From Flavobacterium limnosediminis JC2902 (GTDB taxonomy: Bacteria; Bacteroidota; Bacteroidia; Flavobacteriales; Flavobacteriaceae): DNA of 64,000 nucleotides. The notes under the pieces were generated by a model that did not search any database, was not told where the DNA came from, and saw only the letters and a program-made list of their open reading frames with translations. Shown here one piece after another: positions 51,091 to 60,714 of this stretch; positions within the stretch are counted from its first letter, which is position 1, and every line of letters starts with the position of its first letter. The DNA lies in assembly GCF_000498535.1 (NCBI RefSeq), contig NZ_AVGG01000018.1:211430-275429 (forward strand). Direction: 5' to 3'. A program made the translations under genes and the position numbers.

Positions 51091-51564
51091 TTACTGATGA
51101 TGATACGGTTCGTTTTTAAGAATCGTGAAGCCGCGATACAGTTGTTCGATGAAAAACAGTCGTACCATCTGATGCGAGAATGTCATCTGCGAAAGCGAAA
51201 TCTTCCCCTGTGCTTTTTTATAAACCTCATGACTGAATCCATAAGGGCCTCCAATTACGAAAACTAATGTTTTTACACCAGAATTCATTTTCTTTTGCAA
51301 TTCTTCCGAAAAGCCTACGCTTGAAAATGTTTTTCCGTTTTCGTCCAGTAAAATCAATTGGTCAGTTGCCGATAATTTCGACAGGATCAGTTCGCCTTCT
51401 TTCTCTTTTTGCTGGGCTTCCGAAAGGTTTTTAGCGTTTTTGATATCCGGAATAATCTCCAGTTCAAACTTAATGTAGAACGACAGCCGTTTGGTGTAAT
51501 CGTCGATTAAGGTTTGCAGTGCTTTATTATCGGTTTTGCCGATGGCCAGGAGTTTAATATTCAT
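51091..51564 (-). CDS. rlmH: 23S rRNA (pseudouridine-1915-N3) methyltransferase RlmH
   Basis: RlmH methylates pseudouridine 1915 in helix 69 of 23S rRNA. The 157-residue SPOUT protein has LLDENGKTFSSVGFSEEL, FVIGGPYGFSHEVYKKA (SAM loop) and LSQMTFSHQMVRLFFIEQLY, and ends NEPYHH, as is standard. It is a dimer that acts on the 70S ribosome. All characteristic motifs are present. Confidence 0.97.
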   Translation of the reverse strand: MNIKLLAIGKTDNKALQTLIDDYTKRLSFYIKFELEIIPDIKNAKNLSEAQQKEKEGELILSKLSATDQLILLDENGKTFSSVGFSEELQKKMNSGVKTLVFVIGGPYGFSHEVYKKAQGKISLSQMTFSHQMVRLFFIEQLYRGFTILKNEPYHHQ

Positions 51565-51685
51565 AACTTCGGATTAAAAAAGCAAAGATAACAGAATTTT
51601 GATAATGGCTTTGGGGCATCATTTTTCATTAATTTTGAATCGTAAATATCATAAAATCAGGTAAATGTGTTAAATTTTAGTTATA

Positions 51686-51713
51686 CTCCTTAAATCCTTA
51701 AATCCTTAAAACC
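51686..51713. repeat. Short CCTTAAAT tandem repeat
   Basis: Three copies of CCTTAAAT-like units before the -7 box of the aminotransferase gene. Confidence 0.6.
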
Positions 51714-51732
51714 TGAAATAATCAAAAAAATG

Positions 51733-51740
51733 TATCTTTG
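51733..51740 (+). promoter_or_regulatory. -7 box of the class V aminotransferase gene
   Basis: TATCTTTG fits TAnnTTTG and lies 20 bases before the ATG at 51760. Confidence 0.5.
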
Positions 51741-51759
51741 ACCCAAATGCTTATTTTAA

Positions 51760-53247
51760 ATGATTACAGAACAGACTACACAACTGGAACACTATTTTCA
51801 GCAATTCAGAAAAAACATCATCGGTATCGATCAGGAATTTGATTCTCCTTTCGGAAGAAAAAAAATCATTTACACGGATTGGACCGCTTCGGGGCGTTTG
51901 TATCGTCCGATAGAAGAAAAACTGATGAATGAATTCGGACCTTTCGTTGCCAATACGCATACTGAAACCACAGTATCCGGAACGGCAATGACGATGGCCT
52001 ATCATGAAGCGCGTCACATTATCAAAAAACATGTGAACAGCGATGAGAATGACGTCTTGATTGTTGACGGTACAGGTATGACAGGGGTTATCAATAAATT
52101 TCAGCGTATTTTAGGCTTGAAAGTTCCTGAAAATCTTCAGAAATACACTCAGATTCCCGAGGAGAAAAAGCCGGTGGTTTTCATTTCACATATGGAACAT
52201 CATTCGAATCAAACCTCTTGGCTGGAAACCATCGCGAAAGTAGAAGTGATTCCGGCTTGCGAAAAAGGCTTGATTTGTTTGGACAGCTTCAAAGCATTAT
52301 TGGAAAAATATAAAGACTGTACTTTAAAAATCGCTTCAATAACAGCTTGTTCTAACGTAACCGGAATCAGAACACCTTATCATGAAGTGGCAAAACTAAT
52401 CCACCAGTACAACGGAGTTTGTTTTGTGGATTTTGCCTGTTCGGGACCTTATGTAAAAATAGACATGCATCCGGCGGACAATCCGGAAGGGTATCTGGAT
52501 GCCATTTTCATGTCGCCACACAAATTCCTTGGCGGACCGGGTACTTCCGGGGTTTTGGTTTTCAATAAAAAATTATACAAAAATATGGTTCCCGATCATC
52601 CGGGAGGAGGAACAGTTAGCTGGACCAATCCTTGGGGCGAACATAAATATTTAGACAATATTGAAGAACGCGAAGATGGCGGAACTCCGGGCTTCCTTCA
52701 GGTTATCAAAACCGCTTTGGCAATTCAGTTGAAAGAGCAGATGGGAATTGATAATATCCTGAAACGCGAACATGAAATCGTAGACTATGTTTTCGAACGA
52801 TTAGGAAATGTTTCGAACATCAATATTCTGGCAGGACAACACAAAGACAGGCTAGGGGTTATCTCTTTTTACATCGATGATTTGCATTTCAACCTTGGAG
52901 TGAAAATTCTGAACGATAAATTCGGAATTCAAACTCGTGGCGGTTGCAGTTGTGCCGGAACTTACGGTCACTTCCTGTTGCATGTGGATCAGGAAACGTC
53001 TCATTATTTAACCGATAAAATTACATCGGGTGATTTAATTGAAAAACCGGGATGGATCAGGATGTCGATTCACCCAACGACAACTTCTGCTGAAATTGAA
53101 TTCGTTTGTAACAGTATCATAGCTTTGGCTGATAACCATAAAGAATGGGCAAAAGATTATGAATACAATAAAAACTCCAACGAGTTTGTTCATAAAAATG
53201 CGTTGCACAAAGAAAAAGAAATGGTGAAAAATTGGTTTTCTTTATAG
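51760..53247 (+). CDS. Class V aminotransferase (cysteine desulfurase-like)
   Basis: A 495-residue PLP enzyme. The internal aldimine Lys is in AIFMSPHKFLGGPGTSG; other marks are YTDWTASGRLYRPIEEKL, ADTHTETTVSG-like ANTHTETTVSGTAM and, near the C terminus, GIQTRGGCSCAGTYGHFLL with a Cys that could serve as persulfide carrier. It is longer than IscS/SufS and belongs to the subgroup with no settled substrate. Possible roles are sulfur transfer or a related elimination reaction. A single-gene unit with its own promoter box and terminator. Confidence 0.88.
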   Translation: MITEQTTQLEHYFQQFRKNIIGIDQEFDSPFGRKKIIYTDWTASGRLYRPIEEKLMNEFGPFVANTHTETTVSGTAMTMAYHEARHIIKKHVNSDENDVLIVDGTGMTGVINKFQRILGLKVPENLQKYTQIPEEKKPVVFISHMEHHSNQTSWLETIAKVEVIPACEKGLICLDSFKALLEKYKDCTLKIASITACSNVTGIRTPYHEVAKLIHQYNGVCFVDFACSGPYVKIDMHPADNPEGYLDAIFMSPHKFLGGPGTSGVLVFNKKLYKNMVPDHPGGGTVSWTNPWGEHKYLDNIEEREDGGTPGFLQVIKTALAIQLKEQMGIDNILKREHEIVDYVFERLGNVSNINILAGQHKDRLGVISFYIDDLHFNLGVKILNDKFGIQTRGGCSCAGTYGHFLLHVDQETSHYLTDKITSGDLIEKPGWIRMSIHPTTTSAEIEFVCNSIIALADNHKEWAKDYEYNKNSNEFVHKNALHKEKEMVKNWFSL

Positions 53248-53285
53248 GTCAAATCAATTTGCCGAACTAAAGAAAATTTGGTCAT

Positions 53286-53320
53286 AAAAAAATCCACTTG
53301 TAATGAGTGGATTTTTTCTT
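53286..53320. terminator. Bidirectional terminator
   Basis: Perfect 9-base stem AAATCCACT / AGTGGATTT (53290-53298, 53306-53314), with As before and Ts after, between two convergent genes. Confidence 0.85.
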
Positions 53321-53362
53321 TTATAAAACGAGTTTAATTTTTTCTTTGCCTTCTGCAATCTG

Positions 53363-54238
53363 CTAACTCTCCTTAGTGTGTTTCCAGCGCTTGTGTGTCC
53401 ACAGATAATACTCTGGTTTTTCAAGGATTTGTTGTTCGACCATTCTGAAAAACATATCGGTTAGTTCATAATTCGGAACTTCTTTCGGGTTTTCCACCAT
53501 CGGAACAAAAGTTGCCTGGTATCGGCCACGGCCTAATTTCTCTCCTTTAACAAAAAGAACATTCATATCCATTCGTTTGGCGAGCATTTCGGCTCCCGTA
53601 TGAACCGGAACTTCAACTCCCATAAACTTTGTCCAGTGTTGTGCTTTCCATACTTTAGGAGATTGGTCGGCTGCAAATCCGTAAACTCCTTTGATTCCTT
53701 TCTTGTAATTCGATACCATTACCGCAGTTGTTTCTTTGGTGTCGATTAATGTGGCGTTAAACTTTCCTCGGATGTCGCGTACTAACTTATCAAAGTATTT
53801 ATTTCTGATTTTTTTATAAATTCCAAACCCTTCAAATTTGATGTGTTTGTTCATAATCAGCAACCATTCGTAACTTGAATAATGGGCGCAGAAAATCGCG
53901 ATGCTTTTACCTTTGGCTTCATATTCATCATACAATTCCATGTTGGTAAAAGTAAAACGCTTATTGATTTCCTTATCTGAAATGGTCATGGTTTTAATCA
54001 TTTCAAGAAAACCGTCAACCATATGATGATAGGATTCTTTTTCAACACGTAAACGTTCTTTTTCGGACAAATGCGGTAAGGCTAAGGCTAAATTTTGTCG
54101 AACCACTTTTTTTCTGTAACCAATAATGTAATACACAAGTACGTAAAGGCAATCGGAAACAAAATATAATAATCGGAAAGGAAGTATTGATATGCACCAC
54201 AAAATTGGATATACCAACAGAAATACTAGTAATTGCAT
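53363..54238 (-). CDS. Lysophospholipid / lipid A acyltransferase (LpxL/HtrB family)
   Basis: A 291-residue inner-membrane acyltransferase. One N-terminal helix (LLVFLLVYPILWCISILPF) is followed by the catalytic HxxxxE motif FCAHYSSYEWL, then KNKYFDKLV-like positions, FAADQSPK and VPVHTGAEMLAKR. This family adds secondary acyl chains to lipid A or to lysophospholipids. The exact acceptor is not determinable. No other lipid A gene is adjacent. It is convergent with the aminotransferase gene through a shared terminator. Confidence 0.9.
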   Translation of the reverse strand: MQLLVFLLVYPILWCISILPFRLLYFVSDCLYVLVYYIIGYRKKVVRQNLALALPHLSEKERLRVEKESYHHMVDGFLEMIKTMTISDKEINKRFTFTNMELYDEYEAKGKSIAIFCAHYSSYEWLLIMNKHIKFEGFGIYKKIRNKYFDKLVRDIRGKFNATLIDTKETTAVMVSNYKKGIKGVYGFAADQSPKVWKAQHWTKFMGVEVPVHTGAEMLAKRMDMNVLFVKGEKLGRGRYQATFVPMVENPKEVPNYELTDMFFRMVEQQILEKPEYYLWTHKRWKHTKES

Positions 54239-54343
54239 TTATTTAAGTTTTTACAAATATACTTTTTATACTGATTATTCGGGCATCAAATACCATTCAA
54301 TAAAGAAACATTGGTTATTTTTACGCAACGAAAATGCAAATAT

Positions 54344-54985
54344 ATGAACTCTGTATTATTACTGATTATTGTTGTTACCGCTATTGTAAGTTTTAAAGGT
54401 TTCGGAGACGAATCTTTTTTTAGAAAGTATGAATTTCATATCGGCAGTATTCGTGCCGGAGAACACATCCGAATGGTAACTTCGGCTTTTCTGCATGGAG
54501 ACATCGGACATTTATTGTTCAATATGCTCACATTGTATTTCTTTGCACCTGTTGTCATTCAGAATTTTGATTCGCTTTCATTCATAATCATATATTTCGC
54601 AAGTTTGATTTGTGGCAGCTTGCTTACTTTGTATTTTCATAATAACGATTATTATTACCGCGCCATCGGAGCTTCCGGAGCAGTTACCGGAGTGTTGTAT
54701 TCAGCAATTTTACTGCATCCGGACATGAGCTTATATTTATTTTTCATACCTATTCCGATTCCGGCATATTTATTCGGAATCGGGTATCTGCTCTATTCCA
54801 TTTACGGAATGAAAGCTAAGAATGATAACATCGGACACACGGCACATTTTGGAGGAGCAATTGGCGGTTATATCATCACATTGGCTAAAGTTCCTTCCAT
54901 GGTGACAGACAATACGTTAATGGTTGTATTGTTGCTGATTCCGATTGTAATTTTATTGATTTTATTAAAAATGGGTAAGATATAG
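54344..54985 (+). CDS. Rhomboid family intramembrane serine protease
   Basis: A 213-residue protease with six helices. It has the catalytic Ser in AIGASGAVTGVLYSA and the His in NIGHTAHFGGAIGGY; the first loop contains EHIRMVTSAFLHGDIGHLLFN with HxxxN. It cleaves other membrane proteins inside the bilayer. I use the ATG at 54344; a longer frame from 54311 adds a non-family N terminus. It is 53 bases before the SIMPL gene and could share its transcript. Confidence 0.93.
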   Translation: MNSVLLLIIVVTAIVSFKGFGDESFFRKYEFHIGSIRAGEHIRMVTSAFLHGDIGHLLFNMLTLYFFAPVVIQNFDSLSFIIIYFASLICGSLLTLYFHNNDYYYRAIGASGAVTGVLYSAILLHPDMSLYLFFIPIPIPAYLFGIGYLLYSIYGMKAKNDNIGHTAHFGGAIGGYIITLAKVPSMVTDNTLMVVLLLIPIVILLILLKMGKI

Positions 54986-55038
54986 GTGTTTTGGCATTAC
55001 TTTTGACTTGTAATGAAAAACTTAAAAATATATTAGAT

Positions 55039-55734
55039 ATGAAAAAACTACTTTTAATCGGAATAACCTTGTTCATGACAGGACTTTCTAATGCGCAAGT
55101 ACAAGAAATTAAACCAATACCCCAAATTGTGGTTTCCGGTGAGGGAAAAATAAAAGTTACTCCGGATCAGGCCGTAATTACCGTCGGCGTTGAAAATACA
55201 GGAAACGACGCTGCCGATGTAAAAACGAAAAATGATGTGGCCATAGACGGCATCATCAAATACATCAAGAAAATGAAAATTGCCACTACCGATTATCAGA
55301 CGCAACGCGTGTCGTTATACAAATCGTATGATTATCAGAAGAAGAAAAATACATACACGGCTTCACAAAATATTATTATCACACTTAAGGATTTATCCAA
55401 GTATGATGAGTTAATAATGGGATTGGTGGAATCAGGAGTGAATGTGATCCAAGGCGTTGATTTCAAATCGTCTAAAGTGAAAGAATACGAAAGTCAGGCA
55501 CGAATTCAGGCGGTTCAGAATGCTAAAACCAAAGCTGCGGATTATGCTTCGGCATTGAATCAGAAAGTGGGTAAAGCAATTTTGGTTTCAGATAATTCGA
55601 CAACCCATTATCCAAGACCGGTTTATGGAGCCATGAAGATGGATTCTGAATCTGCAGCTCCGGCAAGAGAAACATTGGCAATCGGAGAAATTGAAGTGAC
55701 AGCAAATGTTACGATCAACTTTGCCATAGAGTAA
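55039..55734 (+). CDS. Exported SIMPL-domain protein
   Basis: A 231-residue exported protein with a signal peptide ending near GLSNAQ, followed by a SIMPL domain ([41 protein letters not shown]). SIMPL (signalling molecule that associates with mouse pelle-like kinase) proteins such as E. coli YggE relieve oxidative stress in ways not fully known. The ATG at 55039 is chosen for the clean signal peptide. It is followed after 76 bases by purC, which has its own promoter. Confidence 0.92.
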   Translation: MKKLLLIGITLFMTGLSNAQVQEIKPIPQIVVSGEGKIKVTPDQAVITVGVENTGNDAADVKTKNDVAIDGIIKYIKKMKIATTDYQTQRVSLYKSYDYQKKKNTYTASQNIIITLKDLSKYDELIMGLVESGVNVIQGVDFKSSKVKEYESQARIQAVQNAKTKAADYASALNQKVGKAILVSDNSTTHYPRPVYGAMKMDSESAAPARETLAIGEIEVTANVTINFAIE

Positions 55735-55752
55735 CAAATTTATTTGGATTAT

Positions 55753-55784
55753 TTTGCTTGACTCTCAGAATCCAATTACATTTG
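55753..55784 (+). promoter_or_regulatory. Bacteroidetes-type promoter of purC
   Basis: TTTG (55753-55756), 20 bases, TACATTTG (55777-55784); predicted transcript start near 55791, 20 bases before the purC ATG. It excludes the upstream in-frame start at 55754. Confidence 0.75.
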
Positions 55785-55810
55785 CACAATTCAACATCAA
55801 CACAACAAAA

Positions 55811-56758
55811 ATGAATACAATCACGACTACCAATTTCAATTTCCCGGGTCAGAAATCCGTTTACAGAGGTAAAGTAAGAGAAGTGTATAATATCAACGAC
55901 GAGCTTTTGGTAATGGTGGCAACCGACAGATTATCAGCTTTTGACGTGGTAATGCCAAAAGGGATTCCGTACAAAGGTCAGATTTTAAATCAGATAGCAA
56001 CCAAATTCATGCAATTAACGGAGGATATCGTTCCGAATTGGTTAATCGCGACACCGGATCCAAATGTTGCCGTAGGTCATTTATGCCAGCCTTTTAAAGT
56101 GGAAATGGTAATCCGTGGGTATTTATCCGGACATGCCGCCCGTGAATATGCTGCCGGAAGAAGAGTTATATGTGGTGTTGAAATGCCAGAAGGATTAAAA
56201 GAAAACGATAAATTTCCGACGCCGATAATTACCCCGACAACAAAGGCCGATAATGGTTCTCACGATGAAGATATTTCACGTGAAGCGATTTTGGCTAACG
56301 GAATTGTTTCTGAAGAAGATTATCTGATTTTAGAAAAATACACTAGAGCTTTATACCAAAGAGGAACTGAGATTGCAGCTTCGCGTGGATTAATTCTTGT
56401 GGATACGAAATACGAATTCGGAAAAACCAAAGACGGTAAAATTGTTCTGATTGATGAAATCCATACTCCGGATTCTTCCCGTTATTTTTATGCTGAAGGA
56501 TATCAGGAAAGACAAGACAGAGGAGAAGATCAGAAGCAATTGTCGAAAGAATTTGTTAGACGTTGGTTGATTGAAAACGGATTCCAGGGAAAAGAAGGGC
56601 AACAAATCCCGGACATGACAGAGGAATACATCGAAACAGTTTCTGAGCGTTACATTGAATTGTATGAGAACATTTTAGGGGAATCATTTGTGAAAGCAGA
56701 TATCTCCAATATCAATGAACGTATTGAGAAAAACGTTTTGGCTTTTCTGAACAAATAA
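55811..56758 (+). CDS. purC: Phosphoribosylaminoimidazole-succinocarboxamide synthase
   Basis: PurC (SAICAR synthetase) joins CAIR and aspartate with ATP in purine synthesis. The 315-residue protein has [69 protein letters not shown] and [15 protein letters not shown]. This is the longer PurC form normal for Bacteroidetes. ATG 55811 lies after the promoter; the longer ORF start is within the -33 box. A terminator follows. Confidence 0.97.
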   Translation: MNTITTTNFNFPGQKSVYRGKVREVYNINDELLVMVATDRLSAFDVVMPKGIPYKGQILNQIATKFMQLTEDIVPNWLIATPDPNVAVGHLCQPFKVEMVIRGYLSGHAAREYAAGRRVICGVEMPEGLKENDKFPTPIITPTTKADNGSHDEDISREAILANGIVSEEDYLILEKYTRALYQRGTEIAASRGLILVDTKYEFGKTKDGKIVLIDEIHTPDSSRYFYAEGYQERQDRGEDQKQLSKEFVRRWLIENGFQGKEGQQIPDMTEEYIETVSERYIELYENILGESFVKADISNINERIEKNVLAFLNK

Positions 56759-56783
56759 GATAACCCATTCTTAAAGTTATACT

Positions 56784-56810
56784 AACCACGCACTGCGTGG
56801 TTTTTTTGTT
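56784..56810 (+). terminator. Terminator of purC
   Basis: Stem AACCACG / CGTGGTT (56784-56790, 56796-56802) followed by seven Ts. Confidence 0.85.
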
Positions 56811-56977
56811 CTTTGTAGTGAGATATGAAATGTATGTTTTGGTTGATTAAATCGATAAACGGTTTTAAAATACCGATTATCAGTAACGGTTTGTTAAAGT
56901 TATGTTATAATCAGAAATTTCGGTAACGAAATAATTCAAAAAGCGTCTATTAAATAAATCATCAATCAACAATCATC

Positions 56978-57472
56978 ATGAAAAAATCAATCATTTATTT
57001 AGGAATCGCTGCATTGACCTTTATCAATGTTTCAGCATTTAATTGTCAGCAATTGTTTGATATTGAGCATCTTGGTTCGATTCAGACAGTGCAGTCAGAT
57101 CAAAGTTCAGGCGTAACAACAAACGGCAATGATTCGGCAGAAACAATCACCGATAAAAAAGGTGGAGATCCGCCAAGAAATAATCCGGAAATAATTGGCA
57201 TTGAATCGTATGCAAAAAGCATGGAGGAAATTATAGCCGAAAACAATCAGATAATCGAAAGTACTATTTCAAATGAAATAGCTGAAAATGAAACAGCAGA
57301 AATTCCTTCAGCAGATAATCAGGTTATTGACGATATTATTTTAGCTGAAGTTGGTCCGGTTTACAGTGAAAAAACAATGGAAGAAATAATACAGCAAGAC
57401 AGTCAGATAATTGAAAGTCCGTTGTTAAATGAAAGTAAACCATGCAATTTTAAAAAATCCAAAAAATCATAA
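56978..57472 (+). CDS. Exported acidic protein with internal 16-residue repeat
   Basis: A 164-residue protein with a signal peptide (MKKSIIYLGIAALTFINVSA). The mature part is acidic and Asn/Ile/Glu-rich, with two similar segments: KSMEEIIAENNQIIES (about 77-92) and KTMEEIIQQDSQIIES (about 131-146), a 16-residue repeat. No known domain. Its leader DNA and signal peptide resemble those of the next gene (57566), which suggests the pair arose from duplication of a promoter-signal cassette. Function unknown. Confidence 0.72.
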   Translation: MKKSIIYLGIAALTFINVSAFNCQQLFDIEHLGSIQTVQSDQSSGVTTNGNDSAETITDKKGGDPPRNNPEIIGIESYAKSMEEIIAENNQIIESTISNEIAENETAEIPSADNQVIDDIILAEVGPVYSEKTMEEIIQQDSQIIESPLLNESKPCNFKKSKKS

Positions 57473-57565
57473 TTTTTAAATATAATAAAGAGTAAAATTT
57501 AAATCATTAATCAACCCGAGGCGCAGCCGAATTGTTTGGAGCGTAGCGGAAAAAAATCAATCATC

Positions 57566-57952
57566 ATGAAAAAAACGATCAGTTTATTAGGTTTAGCTTT
57601 AATTGCAACTGCAAATGTTGCCTTAGCTTCGAATGTTGACACTTCAACTTCAAAAAATGTTGCAATCCATAATTACGATGTTACACCGCTTTTTGTGGCC
57701 ATCAGTAAAGGAGACGTTGCTACCGTTAAAAAATTTGTTGAATACGGAGTAGATGTAAACGAAACTAAAAACGGAATGACTCCGTTAATGTTCGCAGTTC
57801 GTTACAATAACGCCGAAATAGCAAAAATCCTGATTGAAAAAGGAGCAGATATTTCGGTTAAAGATCCAAACGGGCGTACCGCTTTGCAACTGGCAGAAGC
57901 TGTAAAAGCTACCCAAGTAGCTGAAGTTATTAAATCGGCTTCAAAAAAATAA
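57566..57952 (+). CDS. Exported ankyrin-repeat protein
   Basis: A 128-residue protein with a signal peptide (MKKTISLLGLALIATANVAL) and two or three ankyrin repeats: TPLFVAISKGDVATVKKFVE, GMTPLMFAVRYNNAEIAKIL and GRTALQLAEAVKAT. Ankyrin repeats serve protein binding, here in the periplasm. The ATG at 57566 is used; the frame from 57536 includes a GAGCGTAGCGG-containing insertion in the leader. It ends in a strong terminator. Confidence 0.88.
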   Translation: MKKTISLLGLALIATANVALASNVDTSTSKNVAIHNYDVTPLFVAISKGDVATVKKFVEYGVDVNETKNGMTPLMFAVRYNNAEIAKILIEKGADISVKDPNGRTALQLAEAVKATQVAEVIKSASKK

Positions 57953-57980
57953 GTTAGAGTTTTAGTTATGAGAATAAAAA

Positions 57981-58012
57981 AAACCGGGCATTATGTCCGG
58001 TTTTTTTTTGTT
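57981..58012 (+). terminator. Terminator of the ankyrin gene
   Basis: Stem AAACCGG / CCGGTTT (57981-57987, 57997-58003) with a 9-base loop, followed by a T run; preceded by As, so it may also work on the minus strand. Confidence 0.85.
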
Positions 58013-58045
58013 GTTACAGTTATCATGCAGAACTAAATTCTAGGT

Positions 58046-58762
58046 TTAAAAATTGGTCAATTCATTAATTACTAACTCTTTATATGTTTTTGAAATCGGT
58101 ATTTTTTTACTGCCGATTGTGATAAAGAATGTATTAAACCCATCAATTTTAGTTTTGTTTACAATAAAACCTTTGTGAGTTTTGATGAAATTATCGGGAA
58201 GGTTAGCTAAAAACTCGGTTATGGTAGAACGATAACGGTATTCTTTTTCCGGAGTAATTATAAGTAGATAATTCTTCTGACTTTCAGCGTAAATGATGTT
58301 TTCAATAGCTACTTTTTCAAAAACCTCCTTATGTTTGATATAAATGAAAGTATTGGGTTTCTCTTTAGAAACAGCAATGCTTTGTTTGTTGTAGTTAAGC
58401 ATTGCTATTTCAATGGCAGTAAAAAGTTCTGCTTTCTGAAAAGGTTTTATTAGATATCCGAAAGGATTTGTGGCTATGGCGCTTTTGACAGTCACATCAT
58501 CCGAATAGGCAGTGAGGAAAACATGTGGCATGGAGTATTTTTCCTGAATGTAATTCGCCAGCCAAATGCCGTCTTTTTCACCTTGGATGGTGATGTCCAA
58601 AAGGGCGAATTCAACTTTGTTTTCAGAAAGTATCTCGATTGCTTCCTGAGCATTCATTGCTGTGCCGACAACGTTGTAGCCCATTTCGGTTAAAAGGACT
58701 GTTATTGTCTTTTGGGTTATGTATTCGTCTTCTACTACCAGAATGTTTAATGGGTGGTTCAT
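58046..58762 (-). CDS. LytTR-family response regulator
   Basis: A 238-residue regulator. The receiver domain has VVEDEYITQKTI with acidic pocket residues and phospho-acceptor Asp in ALLDITIQGEKDG, then VFLTAYSDD and GYLIKPFQKAEL. The C-terminal LytTR DNA-binding domain covers about 130-235 (YIKHKEVFEKVAIENIIYAE, RSTITEFLANLPDNFIKTHK). LytTR proteins bind direct repeats upstream of their targets. Its ATG overlaps the stop of the histidine kinase gene (TAATG) in an operon with rlpA. Confidence 0.95.
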   Translation of the reverse strand: MNHPLNILVVEDEYITQKTITVLLTEMGYNVVGTAMNAQEAIEILSENKVEFALLDITIQGEKDGIWLANYIQEKYSMPHVFLTAYSDDVTVKSAIATNPFGYLIKPFQKAELFTAIEIAMLNYNKQSIAVSKEKPNTFIYIKHKEVFEKVAIENIIYAESQKNYLLIITPEKEYRYRSTITEFLANLPDNFIKTHKGFIVNKTKIDGFNTFFITIGSKKIPISKTYKELVINELTNF

Positions 58763-60714
58763 TATGCAATATCTTTAAAAGTAATAATAATGTTGGCTCC
58801 GTTATCATTTTTCCATTCACAATTGCCTTCCAATTGTCTTGTCAGTCCCAAAATCAGGTCAAAACCAATCGATTGCAACTTCTTTGGATCGAAATCAGCG
58901 GGTAGTCCGATACCGTTGTCTTTTACGATAAGTCTGTAAATATCATTTTCTTTGGTGAGATTGATTGTAATGTTTCCGCTTTCTCTGTTTTTAAAAGCAT
59001 GCCTGAAACAATTTGTTATGATCTCATTAAGGATTAAACTTAACGGAATGGCTGTATTTATGCCGAGTTCTATCTCATTTGCTTCGACATCAATACTAAT
59101 TTTTTGGTTATTGTTGTATGCTGTTTGAATTGCCTGAATTAATTCGGATAAATAATTCTGAAAAGGAACCTTACTGAAATTTTCCGACTGGTACAGTGTT
59201 TTGTGAATTAATGCAATCGATTGTATTCGTGACTGGCCTTCTTTTAAAATAATCTTAGCATTTTCATCACTGATGTTAAGGTTCTGAAGTTCCATTAAGC
59301 CCGAAATAATCTGCAGATTGTTTTTCACTCTGTGATGAATTTCCTTCAACAGCATTTCTTTTTCGGCCAGCGATTCTTTGATGGTCTCATTTTTTGCAGA
59401 AATCTCATCATTTTTGTGCTGAATTTCTTTCTGTTTTTTTCGCGAATTACTAAGGTACAATAAGGTTGTCACCAGAATAATTCCTAAAGCCGTTGCAATT
59501 ATATAGAGCGTGACTTTTTCTTTAGCATTGATGTCCGATTGCTGTTTTTCTATTAAATGGTCTTTTTCTTCCAATTGGTACAGGATTTCATTTCCGGCTA
59601 ATAAAAGGCGTTGTGTCTTCGAGTTTATCGAATCGCTCAGATTGAAAGCTTTTTCATAATAGATATGAGCTTCATCTTTTTTATTCTGAACTTTTAGTAA
59701 TTCTGCTTTTGTTCTATAGTAGAACACTCTTGTTTCGTCTGATATTCCTTTTGACATGAGTTGTTCCGCCAGCTCTATGTTTTTTTTCGCCTCAGTGTAG
59801 TTTTTTAACTTAATGTTACATGTTGTGAGATAAACAATGGTTTTAACGATTCCATCGTTGCTGTTATTGTCCTTGATTTTTATTCCGATGGAAATGTCTT
59901 CCATCAGCAGTGGTACAGCACTTTTATAATCGCCTTGTTTCATTTTTAAAACGCCGATATTTCCTTTCACTAACCCGTACAATGCATTAAAACTCTCCCA
60001 ATCATTCTTTTTAAGGCCAGTTTCTGCTTTTTGTAATGATAGATTATAATAATGATATGCACTGTCAATTTGATTGTTCATAGAATAATAGTAACCCAGA
60101 CTATTGTAAGCTGAGGGAACTATAAGTGAATCACGTTTTGGATTTTTCAGTATTTCATTGATTTCCGATTTTAATTGCAAAATCGCCTTATCATATAAGT
60201 GCAATCGGGCATATAAACTACTTTTGATACTGTAAGTCCACAAATCGTAATCCACACCTTTTTTTCTGAGAAGGCTTATTTCGGAATTTATTTTAAAGAC
60301 ATTAGAAAATAAATTAAGGTTCAGATAAGCTTTCTGTAATCTTACTAAGACGGACATGCGTTTTGAATCGGAAAGTTTGTAATCCTTGTTATTCTGAATT
60401 TCTTTCAATACAACAATGGATTTCAGGTAGTCTTCTTTTATAAAATAGACATCGGCCAATACAAATTTAAGCCGCATTGACGAATTTATATGTGTATTGA
60501 TTTGTTCGTCGGATTTCAGTTTAGGGAGATTTTGGTAGAAAAACTCCCGATTGTCTATTTTTTGTCTATGAGTCAGACTTTCGTAAAAACGGATTTTATC
60601 AATCCCCTTTTTTGAGGTATAAATTTCCTTTATTTTATCGGTCGTTTGAGCGTTTCCAATGAAAAATTGAAAAAGAAATAAACAGCAGATAATGTTTTTT
60701 AAAATAAAAGACAT
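58762..60714 (-). CDS. TPR sensor histidine kinase (HisKA_2-like)
   Basis: A 650-residue sensor kinase. A signal-like segment (FLFQFFIGNAQ) is followed by an extracytoplasmic TPR-rich region (about 40-390), a membrane helix (VTLYIIATALGIILVTTLLY) and the kinase core: LKEIHHRVKNNLQIISGLME with the phospho-acceptor His (HisKA_2/HWE type), LSLILNEIITNCFRHAF (N box) and VKDNGIGLP (G1). It pairs with the LytTR regulator whose ATG overlaps its stop. It starts immediately after the rlpA stop codon. Signal unknown. Confidence 0.93.
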   Translation of the reverse strand: MSFILKNIICCLFLFQFFIGNAQTTDKIKEIYTSKKGIDKIRFYESLTHRQKIDNREFFYQNLPKLKSDEQINTHINSSMRLKFVLADVYFIKEDYLKSIVVLKEIQNNKDYKLSDSKRMSVLVRLQKAYLNLNLFSNVFKINSEISLLRKKGVDYDLWTYSIKSSLYARLHLYDKAILQLKSEINEILKNPKRDSLIVPSAYNSLGYYYSMNNQIDSAYHYYNLSLQKAETGLKKNDWESFNALYGLVKGNIGVLKMKQGDYKSAVPLLMEDISIGIKIKDNNSNDGIVKTIVYLTTCNIKLKNYTEAKKNIELAEQLMSKGISDETRVFYYRTKAELLKVQNKKDEAHIYYEKAFNLSDSINSKTQRLLLAGNEILYQLEEKDHLIEKQQSDINAKEKVTLYIIATALGIILVTTLLYLSNSRKKQKEIQHKNDEISAKNETIKESLAEKEMLLKEIHHRVKNNLQIISGLMELQNLNISDENAKIILKEGQSRIQSIALIHKTLYQSENFSKVPFQNYLSELIQAIQTAYNNNQKISIDVEANEIELGINTAIPLSLILNEIITNCFRHAFKNRESGNITINLTKENDIYRLIVKDNGIGLPADFDPKKLQSIGFDLILGLTRQLEGNCEWKNDNGANIIITFKDIA

